A stretch of 64,000 nt of DNA from Candidatus Obscuribacterales bacterium (GCA_020050835.1 JAGVKB010000066.1:33791-97790); one strand, 5' to 3'. Shown: positions 34,632 to 43,318, counted from the stretch's first letter. The notes: generated by a model not told the origin, from the sequence alone. Numbers and translations: made by a program.

Positions 34632-35932
34632 CTCGACTTTTACTTACGGCACTTCTGGCAGCCTTCTTGGGCGCGCCCGCCAGCTGGGCGGCCGGCAGCA
34701 ATGACACGGCTGTCTTGACGACGCTCGAAACCAAGTTGTTCTTTCGAAGCTACGCCAAAGACGAGCTTTCAGTGCGCTTGAGCCGGATCGAAAAACGGAT
34801 GTACGGAGACGAATTAGGGGGCACGGTCGAAGAGAGACTGGCCCGCCTGGCAGAAAGTCAAAACATTCCGTTCAATCCGTACGCTCAAAGTCAGCCAGCA
34901 GCGAAGCCGGCCCCGGTCGAGGCGCAGACAGTTGAGAGCCGGACGCTTCAGCAACCGGAGCGGCAATCAGAGCCTGCGGACAGCAAAGTAAACGAGCTCG
35001 AAGAGCAGGACTGTGCGATCGATCGCGCGAAAGTGGCGGTGCGAGCGGCAAAAGACGAAGAGATCTCCAGGCTTTTGGCCGAAGGGGTCGGTTTCTGGCG
35101 CAACCGCAGAAGCCAGGAAGCGATTGAAAAGTTCGAGCAAGTAGTCAGACTCGACCCAAACAACGCCCAGGCTCATTTCAGCATGGGCATAATCGAAGAA
35201 TCGCAAGGCAATTTCGTCGAAGCGCTTGCCAGCTATAAGAAGGCATCGCAGGCTCGCCCTAACAATACCGAGTATCGCGACGCGATGCTGGCCGCCGAGC
35301 AGAAATTCAATACCAAGCAAGCATCGGTCGAGAAACGCTCAGAGATTAGCCGTCTAGCAGAAGATGCTACCGCCGCCTACAAACGCGGTGAGTATCTCTC
35401 GGCGCTCGATCTCTACAAGACGATGGATCAAAAGACACCAAGACAAGCGCTGGTGAAATACAACATCGGCACCATCTATCTGGTGATGAAACAGCCCGAG
35501 CGAGCGCTCGCATACTACAAAGAAGCGCGCAAGCTGAGCCCAAACGAGCCCCGTTACGTAGAGGCATACGAGCATCTGCAGTCGGCAGTGAACAATGACG
35601 AGAACCAGCGCAAGCGCCAATACGGACAATACAAGCAACAGGCCAAGTTCAACACCGTAAAGCCGACTGTCGCGCCGATGAACGAAGGCGCAATGGCCAG
35701 CTTCGGAATTCTGGGAAGATCGCAGGCAGACGGGGTACTGGTGACCACAGTCGGATTAGCCAGCAAGGCACTCAAGGCCGGAATTCAGCGGGGCGACATC
35801 ATTAAGTCAGTGGACGGCACGATGGTGAAGAACACCAAGGAGCTGAACGAACTGCTGTCACAGAAGCCTCCCGGCCAGCCGGTCCAACTGATCGTACAAC
35901 GCGCGCGCGCGCTTTCACAAGTTGTCCTGTAG
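34613..35932 (+). CDS. Exported TPR-PDZ protein
   Basis: 439 residues. Order: signal peptide (LLLTALLAAFLGAPASWA), a short motif region (LETKLFFRSYAKDELSVRLSRIEKRMYG), a Gln/Pro linker, TPR units at about residues 155-330 (AIEKFEQVVRLDPNNAQAHF, ALASYKKASQARPNNTEYRD, ALAYYKEARKLSPNEPRY) and a C-terminal PDZ domain (LKAGIQRGDIIKSVDG, PGQPVQLIVQR). The front motif with its RL-R-EKRMYGDE spacing looks like a repeat unit common in related organisms. It is likely an envelope scaffold. It overlaps the TonB_C-like gene by 19 bases. Confidence 0.78.
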   Translation: MDESPLTRLLLTALLAAFLGAPASWAAGSNDTAVLTTLETKLFFRSYAKDELSVRLSRIEKRMYGDELGGTVEERLARLAESQNIPFNPYAQSQPAAKPAPVEAQTVESRTLQQPERQSEPADSKVNELEEQDCAIDRAKVAVRAAKDEEISRLLAEGVGFWRNRRSQEAIEKFEQVVRLDPNNAQAHFSMGIIEESQGNFVEALASYKKASQARPNNTEYRDAMLAAEQKFNTKQASVEKRSEISRLAEDATAAYKRGEYLSALDLYKTMDQKTPRQALVKYNIGTIYLVMKQPERALAYYKEARKLSPNEPRYVEAYEHLQSAVNNDENQRKRQYGQYKQQAKFNTVKPTVAPMNEGAMASFGILGRSQADGVLVTTVGLASKALKAGIQRGDIIKSVDGTMVKNTKELNELLSQKPPGQPVQLIVQRARALSQVVL

Positions 35933-36109
35933 AGCCAAAACGTCTGCCGCGCCATGCAGCCAGCAAGAGCGCAACCGAGAGAAGAATCATTCATCGTCCT
36001 TTAAGATCGCGCATCGCCGAGTGTTTTTGCTTTAGGATATAAGATCATCCTCCCACTTCTTCAAACGACGACAAGTAACCGGCATCCGGGGAGGGAAAAG
36101 AGGTAGACC

Positions 36110-36364
36110 ATGTCCACAAAGATTACCTATTGCGGTGTTTGAAACTATAAACCGACGGCTGTCAGGTTGGCAGCTGAATTGCAAGAAGCGCTGGGAGAGA
36201 CGGCAGAACTAGTCGAGTCCTCCGGGGGCGTCTTCGAAGTCGAGTATCAAGGCAACTTGATCTTCTCTAAGAAGTTGCTGGATCGCTTCCCGAACGAGGG
36301 CGAGATCCTGAGCCTGATTGGTCAGTCCACTTCCGTTCAAACAAGAACTGAAACTAAGGTCTGA
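36110..36364 (+). CDS. SelW/Rdx-like selenoprotein with in-frame UGA (CxxU)
   Basis: Reading through one TGA at 36140-36142 gives an 84-residue protein that begins MSTKITYCGVUNYKPTAVRL. The CxxU motif sits after the first beta strand, exactly as in the Rdx family (SelW, SelT, SelH), thioredoxin-fold proteins with a redox Cys-Sec pair. The rest (ELQEALGETAELVESSGGVF, then FEVEYQGNLIFSKKL and FPNEGEIL) fits the family's GxFEV core. Start ATG has AAAGAGG 7 bases upstream. Without read-through only a 65-residue fragment from 36167 appears. A stem-loop just after the TGA may be the SECIS. It overlaps mqnE by 11 bases, convergently. Confidence 0.85.
36150..36168 (+). promoter_or_regulatory. Candidate bacterial SECIS stem-loop
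   Basis: AACC-GAC pairs with GTC-A-GGTT, giving seven base pairs with one bulged A. The apical loop is GGCU, starting 14 bases after the UGA. A small loop beginning with G and a distance of roughly this size are the known features of bacterial SECIS elements. The stem is short, so experimental support would be needed. Confidence 0.6.
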
Positions 36365-37538
36365 CCGCCGCGAAACTTCGCTCCGCCAATGGTGGCACAA
36401 CCGCCGGCGTAAGACTGGAGACTCTCACTACGTTGTAGACGGTATCACGCTCGACCGGCTGATATCCGGCCTCCGCGATCAGCCGCTCCATCTGGTCTTT
36501 CGCCATCTGGAGCGGAGTCTTGGCTCCGGCGGCGTGAGTAATCTTCTCTTCCATGATGGTGCCGTCCAAATCGTCGGCTCCAAATGAAAGTGCCAGCTGC
36601 GCAAGCTCCTGCCCTAATTGAATCCAGTACGCCTTGATGTGCGGGAAATTGTCGAGCAGCACTCTGGAGATGGCGACATCCTTGAGCAGATCGCTCTCAC
36701 TGGGCTCGGTCACCTCATCCTTGATGTCTGTTCCCTCGTAGTAACATTTAAGTGGAATAAAGCACATGAAGCCGCCAGTAAGATCCTGCTGTTGCCTCAG
36801 CCGGAGCATATGATCGACCTTGTGCTCCGGCGACTCGCCGATGCCGGTGAGCATGGTGGCATTCGTCTTGAGCCCGACTTTGTGAGCCAGACCATGAATC
36901 TCCAGCCAAACTGAAGCCGGTGTCTTCTTTACCTTCATGCGGGCGCGCACACCGTCATCAAAAATTTCCGCGCCGCCGCCCGGCATTGAATCGAGCCCGG
37001 CTTCTTTCAAGCGGATCAAGGTCTCTTCAAAGCTCAACTTGGAAAGGCGGGAGAGATAATCTATCTCGACCGCCGTCAAAGCCTTCATGTGAATATGAGG
37101 CAGCTCGGTCTTAACTCTGCGCAAGACTTCCTCGTAATAATTAAGGTCGCAGGAAGGGTGAAGACCGCCGACCATGTGAATCTCGGATATACCCAGCTTT
37201 GCTCCGCGGTGAGCTTCGGTCAGCACTTTATCTACCGACCAGCGGTAGGCCCGGGATCGCTCATCGGGATTAGCGTACGAGCAAAAGCGACAGGTCTCCG
37301 CACAGAAGTTAGTGGGATTCAAGTGCATATTGTGGATGTAGTAAACGTATGATTCCCTGCCTGGACCAGCTTTCGCCCGCCTGGCGTACTCACCGAGCGC
37401 CCCCAGCGTAGCGAGATCGTCAGACTGGTAAAGCCGGATTGCGTCGTCGGCCGACAGCCGCTTTCCGCTTACTACTTTGTCGGCAATGTCCGAGAGCGGA
37501 TGCGACTTGATTAGAGATTTTTCCAAAAGAGCAGTCAC
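36354..37538 (-). CDS. mqnE: Radical SAM aminofutalosine synthase MqnE
   Basis: Enzyme of the futalosine route to menaquinone, joining a 3-carboxyvinyl benzoate unit to SAM-derived adenosine. The 394-residue protein has the radical SAM cluster CAETCRFC (CxxxCxxC, about residues 83-90) in HLNPTNFCAETCRFCSY. It also has the MqnE-type PGGGAEIFDDGVRARM followed by TNATMLTGIGE. MqnC and CofH differ in the PGxGAE region, which favours MqnE. The start GTG has AAGGAG 7 bases upstream. No other mqn gene is adjacent; a UbiD-family gene 15 kb away could serve the same pathway. Confidence 0.87.
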   Translation of the reverse strand: MTALLEKSLIKSHPLSDIADKVVSGKRLSADDAIRLYQSDDLATLGALGEYARRAKAGPGRESYVYYIHNMHLNPTNFCAETCRFCSYANPDERSRAYRWSVDKVLTEAHRGAKLGISEIHMVGGLHPSCDLNYYEEVLRRVKTELPHIHMKALTAVEIDYLSRLSKLSFEETLIRLKEAGLDSMPGGGAEIFDDGVRARMKVKKTPASVWLEIHGLAHKVGLKTNATMLTGIGESPEHKVDHMLRLRQQQDLTGGFMCFIPLKCYYEGTDIKDEVTEPSESDLLKDVAISRVLLDNFPHIKAYWIQLGQELAQLALSFGADDLDGTIMEEKITHAAGAKTPLQMAKDQMERLIAEAGYQPVERDTVYNVVRVSSLTPAVVPPLAERSFAAVRP

Positions 37539-37782
37539 GACTGGACTCCTTGAGCCGGAAGCACCGATATTAACACATACGATTCGGGCCCGTCGTTCGG
37601 CTTCCAGAGCGCTTCTATAAAGATTTCAAAGGCTGGCGCGCAAGGAGCTCGATCGGCACTGACACCCCAAAATATTTGTCGTATACTTCAGTCCATAAAA
37701 AAATATAAGAAAACCAGCGCAATTCTCATGACAACCGAGGGAATAATGGTAATGGGGAAGATTGCTAAAACGGGAATCAATC

Positions 37783-38211
37783 ATGGTGGCTTCATACGGC
37801 AAACAGAGACACGGCTTCGCTCCTGAAGCTATTAACGCGCCGCAGGAGGGACGGTCGTTGCAGCAGAATCGCAGTGTCGACCACAGTCCATTTCAGATTT
37901 ACCATCCCGGCTCGGGACGAAGCTGGTGGTTGAAGCAAGGTGAGAATTCGATTGGTCGTGGCTTTCAAAACGACATCGTCGTAACCGATCTTTCCGTTTC
38001 GCGGCACCACGCCCGAATTTATGTAAATGGACAAACCATCTATATAAAGGACAGCAATAGCACAAACGGTATATTCGTTGCCGGTCAGCGCGTGCGCGAA
38101 TGTGCGCTGCAACTCGACTGTATCTTCAAATTAGGCAAGGTAGAGCTCGCAATCATCAAACCAGCTGTCGACGACCGGTCGACGGATGCCTGGACAATGA
38201 CCTGGGATTGA
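37783..38211 (+). CDS. FHA-domain protein
   Basis: 142 residues with one forkhead-associated domain in the C-terminal two thirds. It has the full motif IGRGFQNDIVV-(D)LSVSRHHARI and DSNSTNGIFVAGQRV. The Gly-Arg, Ser-x-x-His and Asn residues that bind phosphothreonine are all present. The N-terminal 45 residues are polar. It probably reads phosphorylation by a Ser/Thr kinase. ATG at 37783 with GGGAA upstream is chosen; a TTG at 37762 is possible. It converges with the nurA gene. Confidence 0.88.
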   Translation: MVASYGKQRHGFAPEAINAPQEGRSLQQNRSVDHSPFQIYHPGSGRSWWLKQGENSIGRGFQNDIVVTDLSVSRHHARIYVNGQTIYIKDSNSTNGIFVAGQRVRECALQLDCIFKLGKVELAIIKPAVDDRSTDAWTMTWD

Positions 38212-38216
38212 CGGAT

Positions 38217-39407
38217 TTAGATTACGCTCTGTCGTTTTCGGCTTTCTTTCGGGCTTACTTTTACTCTGTCTACGCCGAGCGCAACCAGATGTCTGCGCAA
38301 AAGCTCGAAGAAGCGAGTGCGATCCTGACCGCGAATGACAGCCAGATGATGAGCCTCAGTCAAGCAGACCGGATAACCAATTCCTTTCTCCACTTGCGCC
38401 ACAGCTACCGCGACGGCCATTGAAAATGTCTGCGGAGAGCCTAGCAGCCAGTACGGAAACTCCAGACGCGCCACTTCGTAGCCGACATTCATGTATAGAA
38501 AGCAGGTGCGTTGCGCAGCCGGCAGGCAGCGGGCGGTGCTGGCACCGGAGGCAAAGGCAGCCGATCTCGTTTGCGGAGCAAGCATGCCGGCTAAAAGCTG
38601 TCTGTCCGAGAGTGGCCAAATCGCCGAGCACGGGAAGTCTTCTTCGTTCAAACTGCCGCAATGATTTCTGCAATCGCTTACGGGATAAGGACAGACCAGC
38701 ACTCGCAAGGCATTGACCAGATCTGCGCTGCGGCTGTGGCTAACATAGCCCAAGAGCGGCACGCACGCCTCTTTCAGGGTTTCGAGCGCTCGCTCCAGCC
38801 GACGCATGTAACTTACCTGATAACTATCTGGCATCTTCTCGACCGACCAGGGAATGAGCGAGCCGTCAAGCATGGTAACCACCGGACCCTCTTGCTGGCG
38901 AGCTTGCATGGAAAGCTCGACGGCGATCTCCAGCTCGAGCAAGTTCCGCTCCAACGAGACGTACAATTCGTCGATATGCATCCGGCGCCGGTCCACCAGC
39001 GGATACAGGTCCTCCGGTTTGTGGAAGAGCCGGGGATGAGTCTCTAACTTGGGAGCTCGCTTGGTTGCATAGGAGACAACGGCCGTTCCGATGTTGAGCA
39101 GATAGCAGCTGTAAATCTCGTGATGGCTCGGCATGATCTGCGAGCCATCGGAAGCCACCACCGTTACCGGCTCTTCCCATCGCGCAAGGGGAAATTGCAG
39201 TCCGAAAGGCTCGAGCGGCAATGCCACCGGCCAGAGAACCCAGGGCAGACTCTCGGCAAGGCGCGCGGCGGCGGCCGCCGGGTCCTGGCAGGCAGCCTGG
39301 TAGGCTGAGACAGCTTGTCTCATCAACTCTTCGTGCAAGCCTTTGTCGGTCAGGCTCTCCTTGCCGACACCTTCGATTTGAACGAGCAGTTTTTGAAAAT
39401 CAAGCAC
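38217..39407 (-). CDS. NurA-domain nuclease
   Basis: 396 residues with the NurA 5'-3' nuclease pattern. It has a first acidic motif VVASDGSQIMPS, a second MLDGSLIPW and a late His motif (EAHHLAVI), which together form the RNase H-like metal site. NurA normally works with the HerA translocase in DNA end processing, but no herA gene is in the window. The start is GTG with GGGAGG upstream. Downstream of the divergent GGDEF-like gene on the same strand there is a 33-base gap, so the two may be one transcript. Confidence 0.85.
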   Translation of the reverse strand: MLDFQKLLVQIEGVGKESLTDKGLHEELMRQAVSAYQAACQDPAAAAARLAESLPWVLWPVALPLEPFGLQFPLARWEEPVTVVASDGSQIMPSHHEIYSCYLLNIGTAVVSYATKRAPKLETHPRLFHKPEDLYPLVDRRRMHIDELYVSLERNLLELEIAVELSMQARQQEGPVVTMLDGSLIPWSVEKMPDSYQVSYMRRLERALETLKEACVPLLGYVSHSRSADLVNALRVLVCPYPVSDCRNHCGSLNEEDFPCSAIWPLSDRQLLAGMLAPQTRSAAFASGASTARCLPAAQRTCFLYMNVGYEVARLEFPYWLLGSPQTFSMAVAVAVAQVEKGIGYPVCLTEAHHLAVIRGQDRTRFFELLRRHLVALGVDRVKVSPKESRKRQSVI

Positions 39408-39440
39408 CGTATCTGCCTCCCTCCGCAGTCGGAAACTTAG

Positions 39441-40754
39441 CTAAGTGGATGCCCTGAGCGCCGATCGTATCTTATAGATTGTGTTTAGATCGGTCGGCAG
39501 CTGGTCGGCCTGCAAGCGGTCAAACAGTCTGCTCAAGCTTTGATTGCTGCCGGCAGACTCCACCGCAAGCCGGCCGAGCATCCGGCCCAGACTTCTGACC
39601 ACCGGCTCGTAAGCTGGTATCGGTCGTCCTTGCGTCACGGCCTGAATGTCGCTTCCGGAGAGCTCGAAACCCTGATGGCAGGACGGAAACAGGTAGGGAA
39701 CTTCATAGTCCACCAGAATCAAATGCTGCTCCGGCGTCACCACGAAGCACCCCGGCAGCAGCACCGGTGGCACCACCGGCGGCATCAAGCTTTGAAGGTA
39801 GATCAAGCTATTGCAGATCTGGACAGCCCAATCTGCAATCAAGGCAAAATCGACGGCACCGGCGGCTGCAAGAAAGTCTGTCAGGCTAGGCTCTAAGCGG
39901 TGTTCGCTCACCAGATAAAACGACCGCCGGTCTCTTACCTGGAAGTCGATTGCCGAAGCAACACCGGGGTGATCGATCGCCTGTATGACTTTGGATCGCC
40001 GCAATAGAACAGCCAGAACATCGGTATCAAATATGGTGCCGGCTAGATTCTCGATTACTCTTAACTGAACAGGACAGCCCGCCGACCAGCGATCTTTCGC
40101 CGCCAGACGAGACAGCTTCAGGACTTCGCCCAACTCATCAGGAACAGTCGGCCGCAAATCCTCGTAACGCTCCAACCAGGAAGCGAAGCCTCCGCCCAAT
40201 CCGGGCGAGGCTGTAATCTCCTCCTGTCCGACCGCGAGCGACGTGGGGCAATTGAGCTCTCCTTGGCTGTCAAAGCAGTATCCCAGACAAGCCAGCATCG
40301 CTTCTGAATCACCAAAGAACTGCTCGCAATGAGCGATTCTAGACGAGCAACTTGCTCGCAGCGGCTTGTGCTTGAAATGACTCTTAGCCGAGGACACCAG
40401 CTGCGAAAGACGGTCAACTGCTACCTGCGCGCCGGCGGTATCGGTATCCGGCATGAGCAGCAGGAAATGCCCTGATTGCGAGGCGCAGAGACGATCCGCG
40501 CCTCGGATCGTCTGGAGAAACGTCGTGGAAGCCAGATTCGACAGCTGTTCAGCCGCTTGCACGCTGACAGCACGTTTGACCTGTTCGAATTCCAACACTT
40601 GCAAGGCGGCCAGAGCAAACCCCCGGCCCTGTCGAACAAAGCGCTGGCTGCATTTGATCAGAGCCTGCCGGAAAGCAGTCGGGCTTAAGGCAGCAATCTT
40701 GCGATTTGTTGCCTGCCTTTCGCCCGAATCGGCGGCATTACGGCGTCTGTTCAT
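39441..40754 (-). CDS. Degenerate GGDEF plus pseudokinase-like protein
   Basis: 437 residues from the ATG at 40754; the longer open frame upstream lacks a ribosome site and would run through the promoter. Residues about 40-140 resemble a GGDEF domain whose signature is lost (GADRLCASQSGHFLLLMPDTD, where SQSGH sits in place of GGDEF). Residues about 250-360 resemble a Ser/Thr kinase C-lobe: HPGVASAIDF-(YLVSEHRLEPSLTDFL)-(LILVDYEVPYLF). The HRD motif is absent (VPPVLLPGCFVV) and DFG is DYE. It is therefore probably a catalytically dead signalling scaffold. Function is unknown. Confidence 0.65.
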   Translation of the reverse strand: MNRRRNAADSGERQATNRKIAALSPTAFRQALIKCSQRFVRQGRGFALAALQVLEFEQVKRAVSVQAAEQLSNLASTTFLQTIRGADRLCASQSGHFLLLMPDTDTAGAQVAVDRLSQLVSSAKSHFKHKPLRASCSSRIAHCEQFFGDSEAMLACLGYCFDSQGELNCPTSLAVGQEEITASPGLGGGFASWLERYEDLRPTVPDELGEVLKLSRLAAKDRWSAGCPVQLRVIENLAGTIFDTDVLAVLLRRSKVIQAIDHPGVASAIDFQVRDRRSFYLVSEHRLEPSLTDFLAAAGAVDFALIADWAVQICNSLIYLQSLMPPVVPPVLLPGCFVVTPEQHLILVDYEVPYLFPSCHQGFELSGSDIQAVTQGRPIPAYEPVVRSLGRMLGRLAVESAGSNQSLSRLFDRLQADQLPTDLNTIYKIRSALRAST

Positions 40755-40774
40755 CGAATGCGAAGACACGTTGC

Positions 40775-40782
40775 TATAATAG
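40775..40782. promoter_or_regulatory. Shared -10 boxes for divergent genes
   Basis: TATAAT at 40775-40780 would start a plus-strand transcript about 5 bases before the ATG at 40792, nearly leaderless. On the minus strand TATTAT (complement of 40777-40782) could start transcription about 15 bases before the ATG at 40754. The two genes are only 37 bases apart, so both promoters must overlap here. No strong -35 box is seen for either. Confidence 0.45.
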
Positions 40783-40791
40783 CATCGCAAG

Positions 40792-41241
40792 ATGACTAAG
40801 CAGATCAAACCGCTACCTTCAACCACCCATCTGGCTCCGACGCTTGCGCAACGAGTGCAGCAATTGCGGGACTTTCGCAACCTGACGGTGAAAGACCTGG
40901 CAAAATTGTCGCGCTTTCCAATCGCCCGGATCGAAGATATAGAATCCGGACTGGAAAGCTGGTTGTCGGCTTCAGACCGCCAGCTGCTTGCCAAAGCGCT
41001 TTGCGTTGAGCCGGCCATTTTGCTGGAGGTAGAGACAAGAACAGGACTGGGAGACAACCAAGAGAAACAGGCGCTCGCTCAATACCTGTCGCGAGCTATT
41101 CTCGAGGGAGCGCGCGATCTGCAATGCCCTAATTGCGGTCATACCCTGCGCTGCAGCATTCAGGCAGGCTTCGATCTCGAAGGAAAGCCGATTCGATTTC
41201 CCAAAGCATTCTGCACGAAATGTCCGTTCGTCCTACGCTAG
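40792..41241 (+). CDS. HTH (XRE-like) protein with C-terminal zinc ribbon
   Basis: 149 residues. The N-terminal part (RVQQLRDFRNLTVKDLAKLSRFPIARIEDIESG) is a Cro/C1-type helix-turn-helix. The C-terminus has CPNCGHTLRCS and FCTKCPFVLR, four cysteines spaced as a zinc ribbon. It is divergent from the GGDEF-pseudokinase gene, separated by 37 bases that hold shared -10 boxes, and may regulate both. This combination of HTH and zinc ribbon at such a small size is unusual. Confidence 0.75.
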   Translation: MTKQIKPLPSTTHLAPTLAQRVQQLRDFRNLTVKDLAKLSRFPIARIEDIESGLESWLSASDRQLLAKALCVEPAILLEVETRTGLGDNQEKQALAQYLSRAILEGARDLQCPNCGHTLRCSIQAGFDLEGKPIRFPKAFCTKCPFVLR

Positions 41242-41260
41242 AGCGAAAGCCTGAGCGCCT

Positions 41261-42352
41261 TTATGCGGAGATCGAGCGTTTCATGAAGCATTGCTGAATA
41301 GTTTCGGCCAGCCGGGTACGCAGTTTCGTCAACCGCTGCGAGATCTCCAACCGTCGCTTTTGAAGATTGAGCAGATGTTTGCGTCGATGATCGACCAGCG
41401 CCTCGTCGAACAGCTCGTGCAAAGCGATCTCTTCACTTTGAGCCCACCAGAGGTCCTCGATCACGCTGCCGATCAAGTCGTACTCGGCCTCATTCAACAT
41501 CTGATCAAAAAGCCGGTAATCGCTGCTCCATAAACTCTCAATCATCTGGCGAACTTGTAAACGAAGATGCTGAGCGCTGTTCGAAACGATCGTCGCGGTG
41601 AGCTCCTGGTCAAGCGGTCCGGTTCTCTCAGCCATCAACTTCAGCGCTTCTTGCAACAGATGCCGCTGAAATACCACTTGAGTGCAAAGAAGATCCGGCA
41701 TATAACCGAGGAATACCATCTGTACAATCTCATTGCGGTCGGGCAAACCTTTAATTCGATTGCCGCTTCGAACGGAAAGATTGGACAACGCTTGCACCGA
41801 CTCGAGATTGCTGGCGATCAGGTCGGTCAATCCGGACACTAAAGCCTCGCGAATCGGAGGCGCAGCCTGTGTCGAAGTGCACTGCCTGGCCATCAAAAAC
41901 ATGATATGTCGGCGCAAGAAGCTGAGATTGGCTCCGAGCTCCTCCAAAATCTTGACCGCGCCGCAGCCGGACACATCGATGATTCCGAGCAGCACATGCT
42001 CCGGCATTACCTCTTTCAAGCCGAAGTAACGACAATGATCTTGAGAGCGCCCAAAACCTTCGATTGCGCAATCACTATATGTAACCGGCACCACTACCGA
42101 CTGGTCCGCCGATTTCGCTTCCGGAGTAATGACTGCCGGCACAGGCGGGGGAAACATCCTCTGTATCTCGTTCGTTACATCTTGACGATGAATTCCCATC
42201 GAAGCTAAAGCACGTGCGGCCAGGGATTCAGCATCGGTGGTTAGAGCCAAAAGGATATGCTCCGTGCCAACCTTACTACCGCTCAGACGCTTGCACTCGT
42301 CGGCGGCAGCCTTCAAAACCTGTAACGCCACATCGCTAAATCGCTTGAACAT
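41261..42352 (-). CDS. Stand-alone double Clp-N domain protein
   Basis: 363 residues from the ATG at 42352 (GGAG 6 bases upstream). The N-terminal 150 residues contain two Clp repeats, FKRFSDVALQVLKAAADECKRLSGSKVGTEHILLAL and YFGLKEVMPEHVLLGIIDV-type, as in the ClpC/ClpA N-domain. No AAA+ ATPase follows. The C-terminal 200 residues are helical and charged (EALVDHRRKHLLNLQKRRLEISQRL). It probably binds substrates or adaptors of Clp proteases, or ClpC-like regulators, without unfolding activity itself. It converges on the HTH gene. Confidence 0.78.
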   Translation of the reverse strand: MFKRFSDVALQVLKAAADECKRLSGSKVGTEHILLALTTDAESLAARALASMGIHRQDVTNEIQRMFPPPVPAVITPEAKSADQSVVVPVTYSDCAIEGFGRSQDHCRYFGLKEVMPEHVLLGIIDVSGCGAVKILEELGANLSFLRRHIMFLMARQCTSTQAAPPIREALVSGLTDLIASNLESVQALSNLSVRSGNRIKGLPDRNEIVQMVFLGYMPDLLCTQVVFQRHLLQEALKLMAERTGPLDQELTATIVSNSAQHLRLQVRQMIESLWSSDYRLFDQMLNEAEYDLIGSVIEDLWWAQSEEIALHELFDEALVDHRRKHLLNLQKRRLEISQRLTKLRTRLAETIQQCFMKRSISA

Positions 42353-42493
42353 CAAATACTCCAAATGAGAATGCATTCATCAGAAGTGCCGGTGTTTGCC
42401 GGCTCAAAGGCATACTACTTGTTTATCTCTTCGACTGCAACATCCGATAAAATCTTGAGTTGTCCCGACTCTTCAAACGGGCGGAGGTGAGCC

Positions 42494-43318
42494 TTGAGAA
42501 TATTGGTATCCAACGATGACGGCATCAACGCGCGCGGCATTCGCGTACTGGCTAAGAGACTGGCCGACGAAGCGGAGAACGAAGTATATGTAGTTGCTCC
42601 CGATCGCGAGCGCAGCGCGACCGGGCACGGATTGACTCTGCACAAGCCGCTGAGAGTCGACGAGATTCAGCTGGATGGAAATATGAAGCGAGTTTGGGCC
42701 ACCACCGGCACTCCCAGTGATTGCGTGAAATTTGCCGTCTGTGCGCTGCTGGAAGAACATCCGGATGTGGTCGTCTCGGGCATTAATGCCGGCCCGAATA
42801 TGGGCGGCGACGTTTTGTACTCAGGGACAGTTTCAGCGGCGATGGAAGGGGCGCTCCTTTCGATCCCAAGCATCGCTGTAAGCATGGGCGGCCGTAGCCC
42901 GAAACATTACGAGGTGGCCGCCGACTTCATCGCCTGCCTGCTCAAAGTGCTTTCCACCAGCGGTTTGCCACCGCGCACACTGCTTAACGTCAACGTACCC
43001 AATGTGCCGGCCTCTGAGATTCAAGGTGTAGCGATTACCGAGCTCGGGGTTCGCCTCTACAACGATACCTTCGAAAGACGTGAAGATCCGCGCGGGCGAA
43101 CTTATTACTGGCTCTCCGGTCACGCAATCGAGGAGGGGGAAGCGGAGACAACCGATGTCTGGGCGGTCAAACACCACAAAATCTCCGTTACGCCGGTCAC
43201 TTTCAACATGACCGACCGGAGCGGACTCGAGACGCTCAATGGCTGGTCCGCGCTCCACGACTTGAGCAAGTCCTGGATACCCGCAGCTAAGGCTCCGGCA
43301 GCAAAGGAATCCCGATGA
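42494..43318 (+). CDS. surE: 5'/3'-nucleotidase SurE
   Basis: SurE hydrolyses nucleoside 5'- and 3'-monophosphates and short polyphosphate in stationary phase. The 274-residue protein has the metal-site MRILVSNDDGINARGI, VVAPDRERSATGHGLT, GTPSDCVKFA and VSGINAGPNMGGDVLYSGTVSAAMEG. All these are diagnostic. The start is TTG with GGAGGTGAG upstream. Its stop overlaps the ATG of the next gene (ATGA), so the two are coupled. Confidence 0.94.
   Translation: MRILVSNDDGINARGIRVLAKRLADEAENEVYVVAPDRERSATGHGLTLHKPLRVDEIQLDGNMKRVWATTGTPSDCVKFAVCALLEEHPDVVVSGINAGPNMGGDVLYSGTVSAAMEGALLSIPSIAVSMGGRSPKHYEVAADFIACLLKVLSTSGLPPRTLLNVNVPNVPASEIQGVAITELGVRLYNDTFERREDPRGRTYYWLSGHAIEEGEAETTDVWAVKHHKISVTPVTFNMTDRSGLETLNGWSALHDLSKSWIPAAKAPAAKESR

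Noticed and set aside
40755..41057. N-terminal extension of the GGDEF-like gene
   Set aside because: The extra 101 residues are Ser/Arg/Cys-rich, cover the promoter and the divergent HTH gene, and have no ribosome site.
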